35,505 nt of DNA from an uncultured Oscillospiraceae bacterium. GTDB taxonomy: Bacteria; Bacillota; Clostridia; Oscillospirales; Acutalibacteraceae. Below are positions 25,182 through 33,702 of this stretch, in pieces (the first letter of the stretch is position 1; the number at the start of each line of letters is the position of its first letter). The stretch lies in the NCBI GenBank assembly GCA_900539425.1, contig UQBX01000023.1, forward strand, positions 1 through 35,505, in the 5' to 3' direction. The position numbers and the translations under genes are program-made. The notes under the pieces are model-generated. The model did not search any database. It was given only the letters and a program-made list of their open reading frames with translations, and was not told the DNA's origin.

Positions 25182-26450
25182 ATGATAAGGTTTTACAACG
25201 GCAGGGTGCTGACCCTGAAAAACGGTTTTGATATTACCGATAATGAAGTATGGACTGACGGCAGTAAAATAGTTTACATAGGCAATAACTGTGATAAAAT
25301 AGCGGACAGAGAAATCGATCTCAAAGGCAACCTGCTTATGCCTGCTTTTAAGAATGCGCACACTCACTCAGCAATGACTTTTGCGCGGAGCCTTGCTGAC
25401 GGCTTGCCGCTTGACAAGTGGCTCAACGAGAAGATTTTTCCGCTTGAAGCAAAGCTTACGGCTGAAGATATTTATACGCTTTCCCGACTTGCTTTTCTTG
25501 AATATCTTACAAGCGGTATATCCGCCTGTTTTGATATGTATTATTTTCCCGATGCTATGGCAAAGGCAAGCGTTGACGCAGGTTTCAGAACGGTAATGAC
25601 CTGCGGCTTAAACTCTTTTAAAGAAGACCTCAGCGCACTTGAGGACTACTATAACAGATTTAACAGCTATGACGAGCTTGTTTCATACAAACTCGGATTT
25701 CATGCCGAATACACGTGTTCGCCTGATATACTTAAAGGCGTTGCGGCGTTAGCAGAAAAGTATCAGGCTCCCGTATTTACCCATTCAAGCGAAACAAAAA
25801 GCGAAGTTCAGGGCTGTATTGAAAGATACGGAAAAACACCAACGGCATTATTTGACGAGCTTGGAATTTTCAACTACGGCGGCGGCGCTTATCACAGCGT
25901 TTGGGTCAATGATGATGATCTTGAAATCTACAAAAAGCATGGAATATGGGCTGTACTGAATGCAGGTTCAAACTGCAAACTTGCATCGGGAATAGCTCCC
26001 GTGGTTAAAATGCAGCAAAAAGGAATTAATATTGCCGTGGGTACTGACGGCCCGAGCAGTAACAATGCTCTTGATATGTTCAGGGAAATGTATCTGATAT
26101 GCGCAACGCAGAAACTTGCGGAAAATGACGCCGCGGCGTGTGACGCTCAGAAAATTCTGTATGCTGCAACGGTGGGAAGCGCCAGATGTATGGGCCTTGA
26201 TGACTGCGACGTAATCGACACAGGCAAAACAGCAGATCTCACTGTAATAGATCTTCACTCACCGAACATGCAGCCGTTGAACGACATAGTTAAAAATATA
26301 GTTTACAGCGGTTCAAAAATCAATGTAAAACTGACAATGGTAAACGGAAAAATACTTTATGAAAACGGAGAATTCATCGGTACGGACACTGAAAAGCTGT
26401 ATTACGATGCACAAAAAATAACAGACAGACTGAAAGGAACCCAAAACTGA
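25182..26450 (+). CDS. mtaD: 5'-methylthioadenosine/S-adenosylhomocysteine deaminase-like amidohydrolase
   Basis: A 422-residue TRZ/ATZ-family metal hydrolase. The NAHTHSAM motif gives metal ligands H60 and H62; HSSETKSEV, YHSVWV, SNCKLASGIAPV and the ligand Asp in VGTDGPSSNNALDMF follow. The family includes MtaD, which turns MTA to methylthioinosine and SAH to S-inosylhomocysteine; guanine deaminase and atrazine-type chlorohydrolases are relatives. The SNLKLASGIAPV-like signature is typical of MtaD. ATG 25182 follows TTGGAGG and overlaps the end of mtnA only through its ribosome site. Together with the phosphorylase and MtnA it would complete a deaminating salvage route. Confidence 0.87.
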   Translation: MIRFYNGRVLTLKNGFDITDNEVWTDGSKIVYIGNNCDKIADREIDLKGNLLMPAFKNAHTHSAMTFARSLADGLPLDKWLNEKIFPLEAKLTAEDIYTLSRLAFLEYLTSGISACFDMYYFPDAMAKASVDAGFRTVMTCGLNSFKEDLSALEDYYNRFNSYDELVSYKLGFHAEYTCSPDILKGVAALAEKYQAPVFTHSSETKSEVQGCIERYGKTPTALFDELGIFNYGGGAYHSVWVNDDDLEIYKKHGIWAVLNAGSNCKLASGIAPVVKMQQKGINIAVGTDGPSSNNALDMFREMYLICATQKLAENDAAACDAQKILYAATVGSARCMGLDDCDVIDTGKTADLTVIDLHSPNMQPLNDIVKNIVYSGSKINVKLTMVNGKILYENGEFIGTDTEKLYYDAQKITDRLKGTQN

Positions 26451-26451
26451 T

Positions 26452-27987
26452 ATGAAATTGAAACTGACAAAAAGAATTTTATGCTTCATTCTTACTTTCT
26501 GCTTTATTACAGGTGCAGTAACACCCGCTTTTGCCGAAACTCAGGAAGCAAGCGGCAAAGATGTAACACCGGTAATTCTTGTACCTGGTATAGGCTCATC
26601 AGCACTCTATCTTAATCCCAATACAGACGAGCAGACTTCACCCCTTTCCATAGGCGGCAGCTTTATAGGCGATGTAATAAAAAGCAACATAATCGGCTCA
26701 ACTTTAAGCGCATGTGCAGGAATGAACGTAAATGCCGAAAAATACATTGAAAAGCTTAGTTCCATAATCACCCCGTTTACTGCGCTTGCCTGCGACGAGG
26801 ACGGCAACTCTGCGGATAACATCGGAATTGACTGTTACTGGGAGGATCCGCTTTCAAATCATCTTGAATATCTTGACTCAAGAAACACGGCAGAGCCTGC
26901 TGTTGCAAAAGGTCTTTGCGATGCTATAGGAGCCGAAAATGTTTACATATTCAATTATGATTTCAGGCTTGACGTAGTTGATTACGCTATTCAGCTTAGT
27001 GATTTTATAGATAATGTTAAATCACAGAAAAACTGTGAAAAGGTTACGCTTGTATCAGCTTCTCTGGGCACTTGCATAGTATCTTCATATATCGATATGT
27101 ATAAAGATAAAAACGATATAAAAAGATCTGTATTCCTTGACGGCGCTTTCCAGGGTGTTTCGATGACAAGACTTTTCCAAAAAGATTTTTATCTTGACAC
27201 CGAAGTTGTTTTCAACTTTCTTAACGGACTTGCACAGTGCTATAAGGGCAGCGCGGTAGATTTTGAAACAATAACAAAATGGATAAACAGATTTGACGGA
27301 ACTGCGGAAAACCTTATTGATTTTCTGAAAGAAATTTCTAACGAAGAAAATATTGACAGCCTTTACACCGAAGTATTACTGCCGATAATCGGCAATATGC
27401 CCAGCCTTTGGGAATGTATTCCTTATGACTATTTTGATGACTGCGTAAAAGCCATGACAGATATAGGCTGGCTGAAAACAGACAGCGGACTTTACGAAAA
27501 GATCACCCGTTACCACGCAATTCAGGGAAGGCTTGAACAAAATCTTACCGAACTGAAAAACAACGGGGTTGAGGTAGCAATCGTATGCGGCTACGGTTTC
27601 CCCGGAATGCCCTGCACCTCAGAATACAACAACACAACAGATATGCTCATTGACACACGATATGCATCTGCAGGTGCTGTAACGGCTGATTACGGAGACA
27701 CTATTGCTCAGGACGTTGCAGAAAAATACAGCGACAAACAGCATCTTTCAGCTGACGGAATGATATATTCGGGCTCCTGTATACTGCCTGACCAAACATG
27801 GTTTTGCAAATACGTTCAGCATATGGAATTCGTATATGATACAGATGTAAACAGATTTGTAAGCACTATTGCCACAACAGATTCCCCTATTAATGTGGAA
27901 GCTATAAAAGAATTAACAGGATACGGTCAGTTTACAGCTGTTGACAACGATTACAATCTTATAAATGTTGAACAGGCAAGCGAATAA
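26452..27987 (+). CDS. Secreted LCAT-like alpha/beta hydrolase
   Basis: A 511-residue exported protein with a classic signal peptide (MKLKLTKR, hydrophobic core, AFA-ET cleavage near residue 28). The lecithin:cholesterol acyltransferase-like fold is suggested by PVILVPGIGSS (40-50), NYDFRLD (168-174, like the YDWR motif) and VSASLGT (201-207), whose S204 is the nucleophile in an A-S-L-G elbow. A late Asp/His pair lies in LSADGMIYSGS and VQHMEF. Family members are acyltransferases, phospholipases or esterases; the substrate is unknown. It starts two bases after the mtaD stop and ends before a strong terminator, so it is likely the last gene of that operon. Confidence 0.8.
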   Translation: MKLKLTKRILCFILTFCFITGAVTPAFAETQEASGKDVTPVILVPGIGSSALYLNPNTDEQTSPLSIGGSFIGDVIKSNIIGSTLSACAGMNVNAEKYIEKLSSIITPFTALACDEDGNSADNIGIDCYWEDPLSNHLEYLDSRNTAEPAVAKGLCDAIGAENVYIFNYDFRLDVVDYAIQLSDFIDNVKSQKNCEKVTLVSASLGTCIVSSYIDMYKDKNDIKRSVFLDGAFQGVSMTRLFQKDFYLDTEVVFNFLNGLAQCYKGSAVDFETITKWINRFDGTAENLIDFLKEISNEENIDSLYTEVLLPIIGNMPSLWECIPYDYFDDCVKAMTDIGWLKTDSGLYEKITRYHAIQGRLEQNLTELKNNGVEVAIVCGYGFPGMPCTSEYNNTTDMLIDTRYASAGAVTADYGDTIAQDVAEKYSDKQHLSADGMIYSGSCILPDQTWFCKYVQHMEFVYDTDVNRFVSTIATTDSPINVEAIKELTGYGQFTAVDNDYNLINVEQASE

Positions 27988-28010
27988 AAGTACATATGCA
28001 GCAAAAGAAA

Positions 28011-28036
28011 AAGGACGGCAATGCCGTCCTTTTTTC
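28011..28036 (+). terminator. Intrinsic terminator of the phosphorylase-mtnA-mtaD operon
   Basis: AAGGACGGC/GCCGTCCTT around AAT, followed by T-rich sequence. Confidence 0.9.
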
Positions 28037-28055
28037 AAATAATTTTTCAAAAGTG

Positions 28056-28084
28056 TTGACAAGTGTGTTTATACTGTGTATACT
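28056..28084 (+). promoter_or_regulatory. Strong promoter of the YtrA-ABC operon
   Basis: TTGACA (28056-28061), 17 bases, TATACT (28079-28084). It overlaps the palindrome at 28082-28097. Confidence 0.85.
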
Positions 28085-28097
28085 GTGTATATACAGT
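28082..28097. promoter_or_regulatory. Candidate operator of the GntR/YtrA repressor
   Basis: ACTGT-GTATAT-ACAGT, 14 of 16 bases symmetric, overlapping the -10 and the start site. A TATACTGTG direct repeat sits beside it. Placement suits autorepression. Confidence 0.6.
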
Positions 28098-28120
28098 TAA
28101 CTGTTCAGGAGAATAAAACC

Positions 28121-28498
28121 ATGTTGATTTTTATTAACAACCAAAACGGTGTGCCTATTTATGACCAGATATATCAGCAGATAAAGGCGCAGATTATAAA
28201 CGGAGATTTAGAGGAGAACTCTGCACTGCCGTCAATAAGGAGCCTTGCTAAAGAGCTTCATATAAGTGTAATAACAACAAAGCGGGCCTATGAAGAACTT
28301 GAAAAGGACGGTTTTATTTACACCGCCCCGGGGCGCGGCTCATTTGTTGCTAAAAAAAACACCGAACTTCTGCGTGAAGAAACTCTCAGACAGATTGAAG
28401 AGCACCTTGACGCGGCAATAAAGCTTGGCGCTTCTTGCGGATACAATATTGATGATATTATAAGCACGCTGAGAACCCTTAATGAGGAGGAACAGTAA
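28121..28498 (+). CDS. GntR-family (YtrA subfamily) transcriptional regulator
   Basis: A 125-residue protein. The N-terminal winged helix-turn-helix (PIYDQIYQQIKAQIINGDL, LPSIRSLAKELHISVITTKRAYEELEKDGFIYTAPGRGSFVA) is followed by a short helical tail, the layout of YtrA regulators that control adjacent ABC transporters. Start ATG 28121 follows CAGGAG; the frame opens further upstream inside the promoter. Its stop overlaps the ATPase start (TAATG). It probably represses its own operon through the palindrome on the promoter. Confidence 0.9.
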   Translation: MLIFINNQNGVPIYDQIYQQIKAQIINGDLEENSALPSIRSLAKELHISVITTKRAYEELEKDGFIYTAPGRGSFVAKKNTELLREETLRQIEEHLDAAIKLGASCGYNIDDIISTLRTLNEEEQ

Positions 28499-29331
28499 TG
28501 AACGCTGTTGAGGTTAAAGGACTTACAAAAAAATATGACGGTTTTTTACTGAATGATATCAGCTTCACACTGCCGTGCGGATGTATTATGGGGCTTGTAG
28601 GAGAAAACGGCGCAGGAAAAAGCACTACTATCAAGCTTCTGCTGGGAATGGCATCAAAAGACGGCGGTTCAATAAAAATCTTGGGTAAAGACATGAGCGA
28701 AGTATCCAAAGACGATATAGGCGTTGTGTTTGATGAATGCAGATTTCATGAAGCTTTTACGGCAAAAGACATAAATTCTGTATTGAAAAACACTTTTAAA
28801 CGGTGGAATGAAAAGGAATTTTTTGATTGCCTGAGAAAATTCGATGTTCCGACGGACAAAAAAATACGTGAATTTTCACGCGGAATGAAAATGAAAATAT
28901 CAATAGCCGCCGCAATATGCCATGACGCAAAACTGCTTTTGCTTGACGAGCCAACTGCCGCTCTTGACCCTGTTGTCAGGGATGAAATACTGGACTTATT
29001 CTATGATTTTATAAGCGATGAAAAGCGCTCTATTATAATTTCCTCACACATTGTAAGCGACCTTGAAAAAATATGTGATTACATTGCCTTTATACACAAA
29101 GGAAGAATGATACTGTGCGAGGAAAAGGACAGCCTTCTTTCAGAGTGCAGGCTTGCGCAAATGAGTGAAGCTGAATTTGATAGCATAGACAAATCTGATA
29201 TTATAGGAAGCCGAAAGACATCTTTTGGAATTACGGCTGTTATAAAAGAAAAAGCGGCGGCCAAAGTAAAAAACACTCAGCAAATAAATCTTGAAGACCT
29301 GTTTGTATATATGATAAGGGGTGAACGCTGA
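28498..29331 (+). CDS. ABC transporter ATP-binding protein
   Basis: A 277-residue single-domain ATPase. Walker A GENGAGKST (35-43), signature FSRGM (126-130, a divergent form of LSGGQ), Walker B LLLLDEPT (147-154), and switch His in IISSHIVSDLEKI are visible. It should pair with the downstream permease as an exporter of the type seen in YtrA-regulated operons (antibiotic or envelope-stress response). It overlaps the regulator and the permease by one base at each end, so the three are translationally coupled. Confidence 0.93.
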   Translation: MNAVEVKGLTKKYDGFLLNDISFTLPCGCIMGLVGENGAGKSTTIKLLLGMASKDGGSIKILGKDMSEVSKDDIGVVFDECRFHEAFTAKDINSVLKNTFKRWNEKEFFDCLRKFDVPTDKKIREFSRGMKMKISIAAAICHDAKLLLLDEPTAALDPVVRDEILDLFYDFISDEKRSIIISSHIVSDLEKICDYIAFIHKGRMILCEEKDSLLSECRLAQMSEAEFDSIDKSDIIGSRKTSFGITAVIKEKAAAKVKNTQQINLEDLFVYMIRGER

Positions 29332-29945
29332 TGAAAGGGCTTTTTGTCAAAGACTGTATTCTTATTAAAAAATATTGCATTTTTCATATATTGATATCAA
29401 TTATGTTTTTTATTATGTCAATATTAGGTTCATCAAATATATTTTTCAGATTTTATTCTGTAGTAATGTTATCAATAATACCTATAACTATTTCAGCTTA
29501 TGACGAACAATGCAAATGGAGCGCATATGAAGCCGCGTTACCAATAAGCAGAAAACAGGTTGTACTTGAAAAATACATTGTTGAGCTTATAATGGCAGTT
29601 CCGTCAACTCTCATTTATTCAGCGATACTTTTAGTGCTGAACAAAGAAAATACGGCTGAAGTTCTTTCAAGCGCACCGCTTATGCTTTTATGTGGTATAT
29701 TGCCGTCAAGCATAGTTCTTCCTATAATCTTTAAATTCGGATATCTTAAAGGAAGGATAATAAACTTCATCATTATTGCAATTGCGGCAATGATTTCAAT
29801 TATATTTTCCGGATATATTTCTACAGATGAAAACCTGAAAATGCTTAACACTACATTTGGAATTACAGCTTTTGCAGCAGCAGTTGTGATATTTACGATT
29901 TCTCTGGTGATATCAACTGTAGTTTACAGAAAAAAAGAATTTTAA
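29331..29945 (+). CDS. ABC-2 type permease subunit
   Basis: A 204-residue membrane protein with about six hydrophobic helices and a cytoplasmic loop TISAYDEQCKWSAYEAALPISRKQVV, the characteristic segment of this ABC-2 permease group. It is the membrane partner of the preceding ATPase and overlaps it by TGATG. The substrate is unknown. A strong terminator follows. Confidence 0.87.
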   Translation: MKGLFVKDCILIKKYCIFHILISIMFFIMSILGSSNIFFRFYSVVMLSIIPITISAYDEQCKWSAYEAALPISRKQVVLEKYIVELIMAVPSTLIYSAILLVLNKENTAEVLSSAPLMLLCGILPSSIVLPIIFKFGYLKGRIINFIIIAIAAMISIIFSGYISTDENLKMLNTTFGITAFAAAVVIFTISLVISTVVYRKKEF

Positions 29946-29952
29946 AAAAGAA

Positions 29953-29976
29953 AAGCCGCGGAAAATTCCGCGGCTT
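29953..29976. terminator. Bidirectional terminator
   Basis: A perfect 11-bp stem AAGCCGCGGAA/TTCCGCGGCTT, flanked by A-rich and T-rich runs, between convergent genes. Confidence 0.9.
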
Positions 29977-29986
29977 ATTTTTTGTT

Positions 29987-30682
29987 TTAAATAAATATTA
30001 TTGATGCGGCAATCAGGTACTGACCTGCGTAATAAAGGAAATGATTTATAAACAGGTGGAAAGGTTTATCCCATCCACGGCTGAAGTATGTGAAATTAAG
30101 CACAACATCAGAAAGCGTGAACAGCACTGAGCCGACCGCCATTACAATCATTGATTTTTCCTGGGTAACAAAGGCGGCAAAAATAGACGAAACCGTAGTA
30201 AGCGTAAGCAGTATTACATACGCGAGAACGACTTTTCTGTATTTGCCGTAATGAACCTTCATTATGTTTGCAGAGAAAACCGTTGCGCACGCAATAACCA
30301 CAGCGACGGCGATACACAAGAGCACCCACCACCATTTAAACTGGTTATGGTACATAACGGCGCCTGAATAAAAGATATGACCTACAAGAAAGAACAGGAA
30401 ACCAGCTTTAAGGTAAGAATTGGCGTCCTGCGGATAGATATACTTTAAATCAAGCGCAATATCACCGCACAGGCCGAGTATACCGCCCATAATAAGCAAC
30501 GAACCGTAAGCGGGATAATTATGCGGATTTGCGTTAAACGCAAACACCATGGTAAGCAAATAGCAAAGAGAAGAAACTATCTTAAAGAAAAGATTTTTAA
30601 TACTTGCACCCTTTGCTCTTGAAAAAAGAAATGCGATTGAAACAATTAGACCGGCTGATAAGGTTATGTAGTAGTACGGCAT
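29987..30682 (-). CDS. YhhN family membrane protein (lysoplasmalogenase-like)
   Basis: A 231-residue multi-pass protein with about eight helices. The patterns GGILGLCGDIALDL, FFLVGHIFY, GSVLFTLSDVVLNF and YYAGQYLI fit the YhhN/TMEM86 family, some members of which hydrolyse lysoplasmalogens. Activity here is not shown. GGAGGGTG precedes the ATG. Its start overlaps the end of the MATE gene by 19 bases, so the two are cotranscribed. Confidence 0.8.
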   Translation of the reverse strand: MPYYYITLSAGLIVSIAFLFSRAKGASIKNLFFKIVSSLCYLLTMVFAFNANPHNYPAYGSLLIMGGILGLCGDIALDLKYIYPQDANSYLKAGFLFFLVGHIFYSGAVMYHNQFKWWWVLLCIAVAVVIACATVFSANIMKVHYGKYRKVVLAYVILLTLTTVSSIFAAFVTQEKSMIVMAVGSVLFTLSDVVLNFTYFSRGWDKPFHLFINHFLYYAGQYLIAASIIFI

Positions 30683-32037
30683 GGTATAACACCCTCCTGC
30701 GTTTTTATTAAAGCCTTAAAAGTCTTCCTTTTTATTAAGTATATCACAACAAGGGGTATGTCTGCAAGTACCCATGCACACGGGCCTGCAAAACAAACCG
30801 CCGCAAAACCGAAAATGGGTGTAAAAATATAAGAAACAAGGATTCTGCCTATAAGCTCACCCGCTCCGGCAATAGTATTCGCATAAGTGAAACCAAGACC
30901 CTGCAGTGTATTTCTGAGCACAAACAGAATTGAAACAAAAACATAGCATCCGCCTATTGTATATAGATACTGCTTAGCGTATCCGAGTATTTCCGGCGCC
31001 GGTTCATCAACAAACCACTGAACAACATGCGGGCCCACAAATATGAGCACAGCACTGCAAAACAATGATACAACAATATCAAGCAAAAATATATTTTTAA
31101 CCGCTTTCAGTATTCTTTCATACTGTTTAGCGCCGTAATTCTGCGATACAAAAGTAGAGTTACTTACACCCAGTCCGCTCATAGGTACGTTCATTATCTG
31201 CTCTACCCTGCCCGCTGCGGTAATGGCGGCAATAGCTGAGGAGCCGAAAGAGTTGATAGCAGTCTGAAGCACCATTGAGCCCACAGACGTAATTGTAAAC
31301 TGGAGAGAAACAGGTATTCCGAGTTTCATCTGCTCCCAGCAAATTTTCAAACTAGGCTTTAAATCAGAAAACTTTACACGCAGAAATTCTTGTTTTCTGA
31401 AAACATATATGCCGGCAAATAATGCGGCAACAAGATATGAAAATACCGTAGCAATAGCGGCGCCCTCTACACCCATCTTCAGGTTTTTAACAAGAAGTAT
31501 ATCAAGAAACAGATTTACTACAACGCTGATAACCAAAAAATAGAGCGGGCGTTTACTGTCCCCAAGAGCACGGGCTATACCCGTAAAATTATTGAAGAGC
31601 ATCTGAATCGGAACGCCGAAATAGAGAATATTTATGTACGCCGCTGATAGCTCAATAATATCATCCGGAGTATTGATAGCACGGAGGATAGGATCTGAAA
31701 TAATATGAGCACAGGCGGCAATAATAACGCCGATTATGAACGAAAGAGCGATACTGTTTCCGGCGTATTTATTCATAGCTTTATATTCCTGAGCTCCGAA
31801 CTTTTGGGCTACCGGAATTGTAAACCCGCTTGTCAGCCCAAGCGCTGTGCCGATAATAAAGCTGTTTATAGAGCTGATGTTGCCGACAGATGCAAGAGCC
31901 TGTGTGCCGACATATCTGCCTATGATGATATTGTCTACAAAATTATACGAAAACTGAAGCAGAGAACTAAGCATTATCGGCATGGCAAAAACGATTATTG
32001 CCCTTACCGGACTGCCTTTGAGAAGGTCATTTTTCAT
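30664..32037 (-). CDS. MATE family efflux transporter
   Basis: A 457-residue, twelve-helix-length membrane protein. The start PVRAIIVFAMPIMLSSLLQFSYNFVDNIIIGRYVG, the ALGLTSGFTIPVAQKFGA segment and the second-half repeat (SFGSSAIAAITAAGRVEQIMNVPMSGLGVSNSTFVSQNYGAKQYERI) are the MATE duplicated halves. It exports organic cations or drugs with Na+ or H+. GGAGG lies before the ATG. Confidence 0.92.
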   Translation of the reverse strand: MKNDLLKGSPVRAIIVFAMPIMLSSLLQFSYNFVDNIIIGRYVGTQALASVGNISSINSFIIGTALGLTSGFTIPVAQKFGAQEYKAMNKYAGNSIALSFIIGVIIAACAHIISDPILRAINTPDDIIELSAAYINILYFGVPIQMLFNNFTGIARALGDSKRPLYFLVISVVVNLFLDILLVKNLKMGVEGAAIATVFSYLVAALFAGIYVFRKQEFLRVKFSDLKPSLKICWEQMKLGIPVSLQFTITSVGSMVLQTAINSFGSSAIAAITAAGRVEQIMNVPMSGLGVSNSTFVSQNYGAKQYERILKAVKNIFLLDIVVSLFCSAVLIFVGPHVVQWFVDEPAPEILGYAKQYLYTIGGCYVFVSILFVLRNTLQGLGFTYANTIAGAGELIGRILVSYIFTPIFGFAAVCFAGPCAWVLADIPLVVIYLIKRKTFKALIKTQEGVIPCRTTT

Positions 32038-32061
32038 CTTGCTTACCTCCGTTTTTTTAAC

Positions 32062-32089
32062 AGTATACTGCCGTTTTAAAAAAAGTCAA
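32062..32089 (-). promoter_or_regulatory. Promoter of the MATE-YhhN operon
   Basis: Minus strand TTGACT (32084-32089), 16 bases, TATACT (32062-32067). Confidence 0.75.
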
Positions 32090-32095
32090 TAGAAC

Positions 32096-32124
32096 TTGAA
32101 GAATTAAATAATATATGTTAAAAT
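32096..32124 (+). promoter_or_regulatory. Promoter of the P-loop kinase/GNAT operon
   Basis: TTGAAG (32096-32101), 17 bases, TAAAAT (32119-32124) with an extended TG. It is divergent from the MATE promoter. Confidence 0.5.
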
Positions 32125-32142
32125 CAATATGGAGGGTGACGT

Positions 32143-32661
32143 ATGATCATACTGATTTCAGGTGCATCGCACACGGGAAAAACGCTGCTTGCGCAAAAAC
32201 TTCTTGAAAAATACAGATATCCGTATCTGTCTCAAGACCACCTTAAAATGGGACTTATCAGAAGTAAAAATACCGAACTTACCGTTTATGACGATGAAGC
32301 TCTTACGCCTTATCTTTGGAACATTACCAGGGAAATAATAAAAACTGCTGTTGAGAATAAGCAAAATCTTATAATCGAAGGCTGTTACATTCCTTTTGAC
32401 TGGCAAAAAGACTTCTGCAGTAACTATCTGAAAAACATAAAATATATATGCCTGATAATGACCGAAAAATACATTGAAAACAACTTTGATAAAATAAAAG
32501 AAAAAGCGGGCGTAATTGAAAGCAGAATTGACGGCGGCGATTTCAGCAAGAAAGATCTTATTAAAGATAATCTTAAAAATCTTAAAGAAGTAAAAAAGCA
32601 CTCACTCCCCTATGTACTTATAGATGAAAACTACATCGTTGATGGGGACGATATCTTATGA
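32143..32661 (+). CDS. P-loop nucleotide kinase-like protein
   Basis: A 172-residue ATP-binding protein with Walker A GASHTGKT (7-14), then YLSQDHLKMGLIR and LIIEGCYIPFDW, the layout of adenylate-kinase or zeta-toxin-like small kinases. The substrate (nucleotide, sugar or antibiotic) cannot be told. GGAGGGTG precedes the ATG. Its stop overlaps the next start (ATGA), so it is coupled to a GNAT acetyltransferase. Confidence 0.75.
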   Translation: MIILISGASHTGKTLLAQKLLEKYRYPYLSQDHLKMGLIRSKNTELTVYDDEALTPYLWNITREIIKTAVENKQNLIIEGCYIPFDWQKDFCSNYLKNIKYICLIMTEKYIENNFDKIKEKAGVIESRIDGGDFSKKDLIKDNLKNLKEVKKHSLPYVLIDENYIVDGDDIL

Positions 32662-33101
32662 ATGTGAAATTAAGAAAATTAACTGGAGAAGATGCTGAAT
32701 ATCTGAAATTATATGAATACAAAAAATCGGACACTGCAGAAATAATAAAACTTATTTCGCTGTGGAATAAAAACGAATATCAAGGAAGGTATTTTGAGAT
32801 GTTCGGCTCAGAATACGAAGGTAAACTTGCGGGATTTTTCAGCGTAGTTGAAACGGAAGACGGAAATATAAGCATAGGCCCAACCGTATTTAAACCGTAC
32901 AGACAAAAAGGCATTGCGTCTGAGTCAATGAAAATGATACTCAAAACAGAAGAAGAAAAAGGGTATAAAAAAGCAGTGGCTCAGATAAGAACTGAAAACA
33001 CTGCAAGCATAAAACTTCATGAAAAAATGGGTTATATAAATCAAGGCAAAACCATTAATAAACATCAGAACGAAGTATTCATTTTTGAAAAGGATATATG
33101 A
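32658..33101 (+). CDS. GNAT family N-acetyltransferase
   Basis: A 147-residue protein with the GNAT fold: a beta strand around AGFFSVVE, the acetyl-CoA loop region FKPYRQKGIASESMKMIL (R/Q-x-x-G-x-A), and the closing NTASIKLHEKMGYINQGK. Acceptor unknown. It overlaps the kinase-like gene by four bases and lies just before a truncated HAD gene. Confidence 0.85.
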   Translation: MNVKLRKLTGEDAEYLKLYEYKKSDTAEIIKLISLWNKNEYQGRYFEMFGSEYEGKLAGFFSVVETEDGNISIGPTVFKPYRQKGIASESMKMILKTEEEKGYKKAVAQIRTENTASIKLHEKMGYINQGKTINKHQNEVFIFEKDI

Positions 33102-33102
33102 A

Positions 33103-33231
33103 ATGCTGTTCAATAATATCAAATGGCTGTTTTTTGATTTCGGGTACACGCTGATAAATGAAGATGAAGCTCACATAAAACGTATAAACGATTGCATAGA
33201 ATACCAATATGCTTGTAAGGAGAATTTATGA
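33103..33231 (+). pseudogene. Truncated HAD-superfamily hydrolase (N-terminal fragment)
   Basis: A 42-codon frame beginning MLFNNIKWLFFDFGYTLINEDE. It contains HAD motif I (FFDFGYTL, a DxGxTL form), but stops after residue 42, whereas HAD hydrolases are about 200-230 residues. The remaining core, cap and motifs II-IV are missing. The stop overlaps the next start (TTATGA), and AAGGAG inside the fragment is the next gene's ribosome site, so an internal deletion probably fused the remains to that site. It begins one base after the GNAT stop. Confidence 0.65.
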
Positions 33232-33647
33232 TAGAACGAGAGAAAAAGATACAATTATGGTTTGAAATGTGGCTCAGGAAAGACTGCACGGGAATAGAAG
33301 ATATATTTTCAGCGGATGCTGTATACACAGAAAGCTGGGGACCTAAATATAACGGAATAAATAAGATAGAACATTGGTTCAACGAATGGAACACACGCGG
33401 TGATGTTGTAAAATGGGATATAAAGCGATTTTTCCATAACGAAAATGCAACAGCCGTAGAATGGTATTTCAAAAACACTATGAAAGACGGCAGAACGGAA
33501 GAATTTGACGGTGTTTCGCTTGTTGAGTGGAATGACGAGAATAAAATAATCTCATTAAAAGAATTTGGCTGCAACATCAATAATTACGATCCGTATAAAA
33601 ACGGATGTGAACCAGAATTCAAAAATGAAGATCCACTTTGGTTTTGA
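33228..33647 (+). CDS. SnoaL/NTF2-like protein
   Basis: A 139-residue protein of the cone-shaped NTF2-like fold. The first helix (KKIQLWFEMWLRKDCTGIEDIFSADAVYTESWGPKYNGINKIEHWFNEW) and the beta sheet with NATAVEWYFKNTMKDG and FDGVSLVEWNDENKIISLKEF are typical of SnoaL-like domains. Such proteins are small-molecule-binding or unassigned enzymes; no function is claimed. AAGGAG lies before the ATG. Confidence 0.8.
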   Translation: MIEREKKIQLWFEMWLRKDCTGIEDIFSADAVYTESWGPKYNGINKIEHWFNEWNTRGDVVKWDIKRFFHNENATAVEWYFKNTMKDGRTEEFDGVSLVEWNDENKIISLKEFGCNINNYDPYKNGCEPEFKNEDPLWF

Positions 33648-33665
33648 TAAAATGAATTATAATAG

Positions 33666-33692
33666 AAAAAAGGCGGGGTGAACCGCCTTTTT
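33666..33692. terminator. Bidirectional terminator
   Basis: AAAAAGGCGG pairs with CCGCCTTTTT around GGTGAA, between convergent genes. Confidence 0.88.
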
Positions 33693-33702
33693 GTTTTACC
33701 TA

